The notes below the pieces were generated by a model, which was not told the DNA's origin, ran no database searches, and was given only the letters and a program-made list of their open reading frames with translations. The translations under genes were made by a program, and so were the position numbers. 12,505 bases of DNA from CAYGZA01 sp964354135 (GTDB lineage Bacteria > Planctomycetota > Planctomycetia > Pirellulales > Thermoguttaceae): the NCBI GenBank assembly GCA_964354135.1, contig CAYGZA010000199.1, positions 1 to 12,505 of the forward strand, in the 5' to 3' direction. Of this stretch, positions 7,371-12,505 are shown piece after piece. Position 1 is the stretch's first letter. Every line of letters begins with the position of its first letter.

Positions 7371-8159
7371 TCACCCCTTCTTCGGAGCCCTGCAAATGCC
7401 GACGTGGAAGCACGGCGTTCCGTAGATCGAGGCCGTCGCCAGCGGCACAATCGGATAGTCGGCAAGGCTTGGCGCCGCCAGCCCTTCGAGCTTCTTCCAG
7501 GAGCGCACTTTCCGGGAGAAGAACCGGAGTTTCCGCCAGAGGAAAACCGCCAACGGATTGCCCCACGTCAACCCTTGCCGCAGCGCCGCCACGGCCTCGA
7601 TCCGGCTCCCGAGCGATGCGCTTTGCACCTGAGCCCGCATTTCCACCTGGGAGAAATAGCGGGCGAGCATGTGAAGGAACTCTTCCCGGCGCCACTCGTG
7701 CCGGTGGAAGGGATTCCTGGGCCGTCCGCCGACCTCGGGCGGGCTGGCGGCGCGATCCGGCGTCGAGACCAGGAGCACGCCGTCCGGGGCCAGGAGGCCC
7801 GCGGCCGCCGCCAGGAAATCCTCCGGACGATCGAGGTGCTCGATGTTCTCGAAGCTACAGATCAGGTCGAACGGTCCGGACACGTGGCGCGGCTGCCGGC
7901 AGTCGTCCACAAGAAACTCAATCCCCTGGCCGCCGAAGTGCTCCCGCGCAGAGCGCACTGCCTCGGGGTCCACGTCGATCCCAACCACCGAAGAGGCGTC
8001 CGCGGTGCGCAGCATCTGGGCACCATAGCCGCTCCCGGTGCCCGCATCCAGGACGCGGCGGCCCGGGGCATACTCGCCGGCGAACAGGTACCTCGCAAGA
8101 TGAGGCGCCGCGGGTTCACCCCATTCCGGGGATCCTGGAACCGCGCGTTCAATGAACAT
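7371..8159 (-). CDS. Class I SAM-dependent methyltransferase
   Basis: This 262-residue Rossmann-fold methyltransferase is of the UbiG/Methyltransf_11 kind. Motif I is 'RVLDAGTGSGYGAQML' (35-50). The acidic end of strand 2 is 'VVGIDVDPEAV' (58-68, Asp62). Motif II/III is 'GPFDLICSFENIEHLDRPEDFL' in the 95-116 region, and 'LLAPDGVLLVSTPD' (122-135) is strand 5. The N-terminal 'HLARYLFAGEYAPG' is typical of methyltransferases acting in surface-polysaccharide clusters. The C-terminal ~90 residues are variable and basic. Start Met at 8159 has no strong ribosome site, but family-like sequence begins there. It is the first gene of a two-gene minus-strand unit with the glycosyltransferase at 6297. 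The likely role is methylation of a sugar, or chain capping of a surface glycan, inferred from context only. Confidence 0.9.
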   Translation of the reverse strand: MFIERAVPGSPEWGEPAAPHLARYLFAGEYAPGRRVLDAGTGSGYGAQMLRTADASSVVGIDVDPEAVRSAREHFGGQGIEFLVDDCRQPRHVSGPFDLICSFENIEHLDRPEDFLAAAAGLLAPDGVLLVSTPDRAASPPEVGGRPRNPFHRHEWRREEFLHMLARYFSQVEMRAQVQSASLGSRIEAVAALRQGLTWGNPLAVFLWRKLRFFSRKVRSWKKLEGLAAPSLADYPIVPLATASIYGTPCFHVGICRAPKKG

Positions 8160-8683
8160 GATTCCATGGCCCCGAAGGAGTGTGCGATCACGCCGGACCG
8201 GCCAACTGCAGAAGCAATCATCCTAGCGATACCCGTGGGCACCGGCAACAGAAGTTTCTCCCCGGTCAGAAACGGTCGGGGGTTTGTCCCGGCCTGGGCA
8301 ATTCGCGGGGGGCTACGGGCTGCCTGTCGGCCCATTGACGCCGTCCCGACTGTCAACGAGAATGGGCAGGCAAGGGAGCCCCGAAGCGGAATCGGGCTTC
8401 GTCCACCGAGGCCATTTCGTCTTCTTGTGGGCGGCGATTTTCCCGGCGATGCCAACGTGGATGTCACGCCATACCACTGGAAATGGGCGGGTCGGGGATG
8501 AATGCACCGCGTGAGCCGAATCCCCATTCGGCACAAGACGTCGCAGCTTCGCCGCAGCCTCCCGAGAGCGGCCCGGTGCGCAGACAATGGCCTTTATGGA
8601 TCGCATCGCCGCATACACCGTAATCGGGGGCGTGATTCTGGAATGTCTGTCGCGGCCGCGAGCAGGACAACACCGAGGTTACG
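8160..8683. other. Intergenic region without a convincing gene (524 bases)
   Basis: It lies between divergent genes (methyltransferase on minus, DUF1559 on plus), so promoters for both should be here. Reading frames stay open on both strands for long stretches, as expected in GC-rich DNA, but none has a recognisable motif or good start. A perfect small hairpin, 7-base arms with a 4-base loop (GCCGAAT/ATTCGGC), lies at 8515-8532 without a following T-run. The ribosome site of the next gene is GAGG at 8675-8678. I see no clear -35/-10 pair, riboswitch or RNA gene. Confidence 0.4.
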
Positions 8684-9634
8684 ATGCCATCCAAAAAGCA
8701 GGCATTTACTTTAGTTGAGGTTCTCGTGGTCATTGCCATCATAGGCATCTTGATCGCGTTGCTTCTGCCGGCCGTTCAAGCGGCCCGCGAAGCCGCGCGC
8801 CGGATGCAGTGCTCGAACAACCTCAGGCAACTCGGGCTGGCGATGCACAACTACCATTCGGCACTCAATTGCTTTCCGCCCGGGTTCATGGTGCGCGGCC
8901 AGTTGGGCAGCGGCACCCCCGGCGGTTGGGCCTGGGGTGTGTTTCTCATGCCCTACATCGAACAGAGCCCCCTGCGAGACAGGCTGAGCCCCGCGAAGTA
9001 TACACTTGCAGAAGTTATCAATGATCCGACTCTGCTTCCCATGCTTCAGATGGACCTGGCCGTCTTCCGTTGTCCCTCCTCGCTGATTGGACCGCTGAGG
9101 ACGCACCAAGGGGCTCCCAACCCAAAGGTTGCTTCGGCCAACTATACTTGCTGCCGCGGGTTCTACAATTTCTCCGGCACCACCCATTTGACGAAGCGGA
9201 ACAACGGAGTGTTCTACGGCGAAAGCGGCACAAGAATCCAGGACGTAACCGACGGTACCAGCAAGACCTTTGCCCTCGGCGAGCGGACCGCCTTTGGCGC
9301 CAACTTGCAGAATGATGCCTCATGGCCCTCTTGGTGCGGCCCCGGAGGGGGCGGCGCCATGAATACCGTCAGTTCCTCCGTATCGAACGCGTTGAACCAT
9401 CCCACCAGCATGCACGCCTTCAGCAGCCAACATCCTGGCGGCGCGGTGTTCTGCTTTGTTGACGGCTCCGTCCATTTTATCTCCGAAACCATCGGCTTTG
9501 ACGCGGCAGGTTTGGAGCCGGGCAACAGCGGCGATCCGGCTTTCTTCGTGCAAGCGGCCGCCCAAGGCGAGGTCGGCGTCTATCAGTTGCTGGGAGTCAA
9601 GGACGACAACCAGCCGATTGGCAACAAGTTCTAA
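8684..9634 (+). CDS. DUF1559 domain protein with prepilin-type N-terminus
   Basis: This 316-residue protein belongs to the large planctomycete DUF1559 (SBP_bac_10-type) family. The N-terminus KKQ-A-FTLVEVLVV is a type IV prepilin leader with cleavage predicted before Phe8. It continues into a hydrophobic helix (~11-30) and the family hallmark 'AREAARRMQCSNNLRQLGLAMHNYH' region (34-58). 'CFPPGF' (63-68) and the C-terminal H-x9-DG motif (His250 to Asp260-Gly261, 'GGAVFCFVDGSVHF') are also diagnostic. Leader residue -1 is Ala rather than the usual Gly, which prepilin peptidases tolerate less well. It is exported and probably assembled or anchored as a pseudopilin-like surface protein; exact function in the family is unknown. 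GAGG lies 5 bases before the ATG. It is followed after 48 bases by the exported methyltransferase-like gene in the same direction, so co-transcription is possible. Confidence 0.95.
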   Translation: MPSKKQAFTLVEVLVVIAIIGILIALLLPAVQAAREAARRMQCSNNLRQLGLAMHNYHSALNCFPPGFMVRGQLGSGTPGGWAWGVFLMPYIEQSPLRDRLSPAKYTLAEVINDPTLLPMLQMDLAVFRCPSSLIGPLRTHQGAPNPKVASANYTCCRGFYNFSGTTHLTKRNNGVFYGESGTRIQDVTDGTSKTFALGERTAFGANLQNDASWPSWCGPGGGGAMNTVSSSVSNALNHPTSMHAFSSQHPGGAVFCFVDGSVHFISETIGFDAAGLEPGNSGDPAFFVQAAAQGEVGVYQLLGVKDDNQPIGNKF

Positions 9635-9682
9635 CCTGGGTTGTGCCCAACTCGGCCCGGCGGTGCCGACAGGAGCCCGAGA

Positions 9683-10450
9683 ATGAAGACTTGGTTGTCG
9701 TTAGTGGGAGCGGCGTGCTGTCTGACGGTCATTTGTGCGTTCGCCGTCCCTCAGGAGCCGGGGGCGCCAAAGGGCATCGAAGGTGAGCAGTCGCTACCCG
9801 GCCGACATCTCTATGTGGTTCAAGATGCCCTCAAACTGTGCAAGCCCACGAAGGGGTTTTGGGTTGATCTTGGGGCAGGCAAAGGGCAAATTGCGATTCC
9901 GTTAATTGAAGCCTCCGGCAATCCTGTGGTGATGGTCGATCCCAATAGGGAAGCGATCGCCGAGGGCCTCGAACTTGCGCGGAAGAAGGGAATCGCAGAT
10001 CGACTGTTCGCTGTGGTTGGGCGTGCAGAGGAATTGCCCCTGGCCGACAACACGGTCGATTTCGTCGTCAGCCGGGGCTCGATATTCTTCTGGGATAACC
10101 CGGCCGGCGGGCTCCAGGAGGTCTGTCGCGTCCTGCGACCAGGCGGGAAGGCGTTCATCGGCGGTGGTGCCGGGAGCGGCTATCCGAAATCGGCAGTGGA
10201 GAAGCTGATTCAGCAGCGGAAGACGCACTTGCAGGGAGAAGACGGCGAGAAATGGAGACGATTCGTCGAGCTGCGCCACCCCGACCAGATGAAGAAGTGG
10301 GCAGAAGAGGCGGGACTACGCGAGTACAGAGTCATGGGTAAGGGCGCGATCTCAGCCGACGATGAATCGGTTGGCCAAGGCGTTTGGCTCATATTTGAGA
10401 AGAAGATGCACAGCAAACCATCATCCCAACCTGAAGGAGGTCTGCGATGA
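9683..10450 (+). CDS. Class I SAM-methyltransferase-fold protein with N-terminal signal peptide
   Basis: This 255-residue protein starts at ATG 9683, preferred over the in-frame 9641 because AGGAG lies 7 bases before it and a signal peptide begins there. Residues 1-21 (Lys2, hydrophobic core 4-20, 'AFA' then Val22) look like a Sec signal or uncleaved anchor. After a Pro/Gly-rich linker comes a complete-looking methyltransferase core: motif I 'VDLGAGKGQI' (61-70), acidic residue Asp86 ('VVMVDPNREAI'), 'AEELPLADNTVDFVVSRGS' (115-133) and 'EVCRVLRPGGKAFIGGG' (146-162). It resembles Methyltransf_11 enzymes. SAM is cytoplasmic, so an exported methyltransferase is paradoxical. It may be membrane-tethered facing inward, or use the fold to bind something else. 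Its stop overlaps the start of the next gene (ATGA), implying translational coupling. Local GC is lower than in genes to the left. Confidence 0.88.
   Translation: MKTWLSLVGAACCLTVICAFAVPQEPGAPKGIEGEQSLPGRHLYVVQDALKLCKPTKGFWVDLGAGKGQIAIPLIEASGNPVVMVDPNREAIAEGLELARKKGIADRLFAVVGRAEELPLADNTVDFVVSRGSIFFWDNPAGGLQEVCRVLRPGGKAFIGGGAGSGYPKSAVEKLIQQRKTHLQGEDGEKWRRFVELRHPDQMKKWAEEAGLREYRVMGKGAISADDESVGQGVWLIFEKKMHSKPSSQPEGGLR
10434..10441 (+). promoter_or_regulatory. Perfect Shine-Dalgarno AAGGAGGT
   Basis: A full-length anti-16S match lies inside the last codons of the methyltransferase-like gene, 5 bases before the ATG at 10447. It fixes the start of the C_GCAxxG_C_C gene and suggests strong, coupled translation. 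It is stronger than the sites of the two genes before it (GAGG and AGGAG). Confidence 0.85.
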
Positions 10451-11007
10451 AACGACGCCAGTTCTTGGAAACCTGCGCCGCAAGCCTTGCGGCAGCCAGT
10501 TCTCTGGGCGCGGCACCAGCCGCTCAAGGGGCAGAAGCGTCCGCCGGAAAGCCGCTCTCGGCCGATCGGTTGGCGAGAACTGCCGGCGAGCACTTCCTGG
10601 CGGGCAAGCGCACTTGCTGTGAATCCATCCTCATGGCCGGCTGTGAAGCCCTTGGAATCAAGAGCGAGTTAGTCCCGGACATCGCCTTGGGCCTTGCCGG
10701 CGGCGTAGGGCTTCAGGGAGACACCTGTGGCGTCTTGACGAGCGCCGCGATGGTCCTCTCCCTGGCGATTGCCCGGAAGGAAACCGAGTACCCAAAAAAG
10801 ATGAAGCGGACGGTCCAGGCGGTCGGCCGCGTACACAGCGAGTTCAAGAAGCAGTTCGGCTGCACCGACTGCCGAACGTTGTGTGGACTGGACCTGACCA
10901 CGGAGGAAGGCAGGAAGAAGCTGGCCGAAGGCGTCAAGGCGGAGAAATGCGCCAAGTTCGTAGAGGCTGGCGCGAAGTTGCTCGCTCGGGAACTCGATGC
11001 AACATAG
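10447..11007 (+). CDS. Exported C_GCAxxG_C_C-family putative redox protein
   Basis: This 186-residue protein belongs to the C_GCAxxG_C_C family (four conserved cysteines, presumed redox or metal-binding, biochemical role unknown). The N-terminus MKRRQFLETCAASLAAA is a twin-arginine-type signal with an Ala-rich stretch to ~30. The family core follows: Cys57-Cys58-Glu ('TCCESILMAGCEALG'), 'GLAGGVGLQGDTCGVLTSA' (82-100, Cys94), 'FGCTDCRTLCGLDL' (137-150, Cys139/142/146) and Cys168 near the end ('KAEKCAKFVEAG'). The usual CGAxxG box reads Cys-Gly-Val-Leu-Thr-Ser here, so Ala and the second Gly are replaced. Extra cysteines at 66, 139 and 146 exceed the family minimum of four. The start ATG overlaps the preceding stop by ATGA. 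Tat export suggests a cofactor or folded metal site is loaded before export. It probably acts together with the upstream methyltransferase-like protein. Confidence 0.88.
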   Translation: MKRRQFLETCAASLAAASSLGAAPAAQGAEASAGKPLSADRLARTAGEHFLAGKRTCCESILMAGCEALGIKSELVPDIALGLAGGVGLQGDTCGVLTSAAMVLSLAIARKETEYPKKMKRTVQAVGRVHSEFKKQFGCTDCRTLCGLDLTTEEGRKKLAEGVKAEKCAKFVEAGAKLLARELDAT

Positions 11008-11117
11008 TGCCGTCGGCACGAGCTTGCCGTTAGGCCGGCGGCGGCGGCGACGTGCTCGAGGGCCTTTCGGCGGATCGGCTCGTGACCCTCGTCGAAGGCG
11101 GCAAGCTCATCGCCCAT
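11008..11117 (-). pseudogene. Possible truncated gene start (about 36 codons), low confidence
   Basis: On the minus strand, just past the CE15-type gene, an ATG at 11117 is preceded by AAGGA six bases away. It opens a frame reading MGDELAAFDEGHEPIRRKAL and then 'EHVAAAAGLTA'. This has natural-looking composition and an amphipathic pattern, but the frame then runs antisense into the end of the C_GCAxxG_C_C gene, where composition turns Ser/Arg-rich and shadow-like. It could be the remnant of a gene cut when the neighbouring plus-strand block arrived, or chance. I recognise no family. Confidence 0.15.
11020..11108. repeat. Perfect 10-base inverted repeat enclosing 69 bases
   Basis: GAGCTTGCCG at 11020-11029 and CGGCAAGCTC at 11099-11108 are exact inverted copies lying between the convergent ends of the C_GCAxxG_C_C gene and the CE15-type gene. 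Arms are too far apart for a standard rho-independent terminator and no T-run follows. They could mark the ends of a small element or be chance. Confidence 0.4.
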
Positions 11118-11120
11118 CCT

Positions 11121-12413
11121 TCATCCTTTCTTCAGGTGCCTGTCCGCGGAATCCATGAACCGCTCCCAGTCGTACTCCTTCACGTCGTGCTTGCCGCGGC
11201 GGACGTGGTAGCCGATGGTGCTCAGGATCGCCTGGTCGAGCGGCGGCATCTCGTCCGCCGCCAGGCCGTCGGTGCCCAGGAGCCGGTAGACCGGGTCGGC
11301 CCCCTTGGCCGCGAGGAACTCGCCCCGCGGATCGGCCCACAGGTCCTCGGCCGCGCTGGCCACGTAGACCGGCCGCGGCGCGACCAGGGCGATGAGCATG
11401 TGCTGGTCCACCGGCAGCTTGTCTTCGCGGTCATTGAACTGGCGGAAGTTGGCACAGAACCAGTGGGGGAACGACGTGTTGATCCTGCGGACCGTCTCGC
11501 CGAAGCACCTCATGCTCAGGGCCGCCCCGCCGCAGCCGGAATTGTTCGAGATCACCAGGGCGAACCGCTCGTCCCGGGCCCCGGCCCAAAGCGCGGTCTT
11601 GCCCAGCCGCGAGTGGCCCATGACCGCCACGCGCTTGGCGTCCACGTCCTTGTCGGTCTCGAAGTAGTCCAGGGCCCGGCTCAGGCCCCACGCCCACGCC
11701 CCGATGGAGCCCCACTCGTCCGCCGCGGGCCGCGTTTGCCCCGGCTTGTAGAAGAGCGGATGGACGCCGTTGGAGAACCCGTCGTCGAAATCGGGGTCGA
11801 TGTCGCCGTAGTAGATCGTCGCCACGCCGTAGCCGCGGGCCAGGATCTTCTCGACCGCCCAGCGCGAGCTTGCGGCCCCCCGGGACTTCTCCGTCGCGCG
11901 GTGGTTGACCACGCCTTGCTGCGGATTGTCCCGCATCCAGGCGGTCGAGAGGGTGATGCCGGGATCGCCGTGGATCGCGTGGTTCCCTTGGAAGTTCAGC
12001 CCCAGAAAAATGGGCGCCGGCCACTTCGCGGCGTTGGGCAGATACACGAGGATGTCCATCTTCGGGCCGTCTTGATTGCCGGCAAACAGGACGGTCACTT
12101 CCTTGCGCGTCGCCTTGCCGCCCAGCGCGTCGCGGGCGATGGAACGCACCTCGAACTTCATTTTTTCCGGCCGGCCGGGCGAGCGGCCGTAGACGCATTT
12201 CTCAAAGAGACCGAGGATCTCGGCGCGGCGCTTGCGCCAGGTTGCCGCGTCGGTGACCCGCTGGCCGTCGGACATGACCAAGGGATCGGGCAAGGTGTAC
12301 TTGGGGACCTTGGCCTCGTCGTAGATGATCGGCGGCTCCTGGGCCGCTGCAAGGCACACGGGTGCAAGCGCCAACAACACCGCTGCCATGAACTCTCTTC
12401 GCTGGAACGACAT
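11121..12413 (-). CDS. Secreted CE15-family (glucuronoyl-esterase-like) alpha/beta hydrolase
   Basis: This 430-residue esterase resembles carbohydrate esterase family 15, whose members cleave ester bonds between 4-O-methyl-glucuronic acid of xylan and lignin alcohols; bacterial members can be broader. The nucleophile elbow is 'VMGHSRLGKTALWAGARDE' (264-282, Ser268), matching the G-x-S-R-x-G-K CE15 signature. 'SGCGGAALS' (292-300) and 'INTSFPHWFC' (311-320) are typical of the family. His409 in 'RRGKHDVKEYDW' fits the catalytic base, and Glu356 or Asp361 in 'ASAAEDLWADPRGEF' may be the acid. The canonical Glu just before the SGCGG segment is Asn here. N-terminus MSFQRREFMAAVLLALAP is a Tat-like or Sec signal ending near 'LAAAQ'. 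The start was set at 12413, not 12428, because GGGAGGA lies 6 bases upstream of it and overlaps the first ATG. It is convergent with the gene ending at 11007. Confidence 0.9.
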   Translation of the reverse strand: MSFQRREFMAAVLLALAPVCLAAAQEPPIIYDEAKVPKYTLPDPLVMSDGQRVTDAATWRKRRAEILGLFEKCVYGRSPGRPEKMKFEVRSIARDALGGKATRKEVTVLFAGNQDGPKMDILVYLPNAAKWPAPIFLGLNFQGNHAIHGDPGITLSTAWMRDNPQQGVVNHRATEKSRGAASSRWAVEKILARGYGVATIYYGDIDPDFDDGFSNGVHPLFYKPGQTRPAADEWGSIGAWAWGLSRALDYFETDKDVDAKRVAVMGHSRLGKTALWAGARDERFALVISNNSGCGGAALSMRCFGETVRRINTSFPHWFCANFRQFNDREDKLPVDQHMLIALVAPRPVYVASAAEDLWADPRGEFLAAKGADPVYRLLGTDGLAADEMPPLDQAILSTIGYHVRRGKHDVKEYDWERFMDSADRHLKKG

Positions 12414-12419
12414 CGGGAT

Positions 12420-12426
12420 TCCTCCC
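12420..12426 (-). promoter_or_regulatory. Shine-Dalgarno GGGAGGA deciding the CE15 start
   Basis: The site sits 6 bases before the ATG at 12413 and overlaps the earlier in-frame ATG at 12428. It makes the shorter start, which directly begins the RR-containing signal peptide, the better choice. Confidence 0.75.
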
Positions 12427-12505
12427 ATTTCTCGGGCATACGGACAATTCCGGGAGGGCGAGGCTCCTGCCGAGCCGCACTTCTGGTCGCCAAACTCGCG
12501 TTTTC

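Noticed and set aside
7320..8501. 393-codon plus-strand frame
   Set aside because: Mostly antisense to the methyltransferase, whose SAM motifs are clear. The part beyond 8160 has no supporting feature.
8515..8532. Perfect 7-base hairpin as a terminator
   Set aside because: No T-run follows on either strand, and it lies between divergent genes where a terminator is not expected.
11007..11019. GTGCCG-T-CGGCAC palindrome overlapping the stop of the C_GCAxxG_C_C gene, as a terminator
   Set aside because: The stem is short, the loop is tight and no T-run follows; I could not support it as a rho-independent terminator.
1..12505. CRISPR array, tRNA, rRNA, transposase or integrase
   Set aside because: No regularly spaced direct repeats, cloverleaf-like sequences or mobile-element enzyme motifs were seen by eye on either strand.

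Overview
The window reads as a high-GC chromosomal segment of a planctomycete, probably of the Pirellulales type. The best lineage marker is the DUF1559/prepilin-like protein at 8684-9634 (FTLVE leader, hydrophobic helix, 'AREAARRMQCSNNL' segment, C-terminal H-x9-DG motif), a family hugely expanded in Planctomycetes. Tat-exported oxidoreductases, a UroD-like protein, a CE15-type esterase and large secreted proteins of unknown function also fit. The taxonomic call is inference; no rRNA or tRNA is present. No transposase, integrase, CRISPR array or phage gene was seen.

Left part (1-3646): the 3' part of a UroD-family gene (+) faces a secreted protein of unknown function (-, 929-2386). That gene is separated by a 390-base divergent spacer from a Tat-exported aldo/keto reductase (+, 2777-3646). 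The spacer holds a nested 69-base palindrome (2423-2491) of the REP/BIME kind.

Middle part (3802-8159): a small cell-surface glycan group. An alkaline-phosphatase/sulfatase-superfamily enzyme without signal peptide or formylglycine motif (-) is divergent from a GT4 glycosyltransferase (+). That gene converges on a two-gene minus-strand unit of a class I methyltransferase followed by a second GT4-like glycosyltransferase. Together they could build and decorate a lipopolysaccharide or exopolysaccharide, but no acceptor or linkage can be read from sequence.

Right part (8160-12413): after 524 bases without a convincing gene comes a plus-strand run of three genes. These are the DUF1559 protein, a SAM-methyltransferase-fold protein carrying an N-terminal signal peptide, and a Tat-signal C_GCAxxG_C_C-type cysteine-rich putative redox protein. 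The last two overlap by ATGA and the last has a perfect AAGGAGGT ribosome site. Sampled lines of this run have lower GC (about 53-63%) than the genes to its left (about 68%), so it may have a different history. An exported methyltransferase-like protein coupled to an exported multi-cysteine protein is the most unusual thing here and the best candidate for an undescribed system. The window closes with a secreted CE15-family (glucuronoyl-esterase-like) hydrolase on the minus strand.
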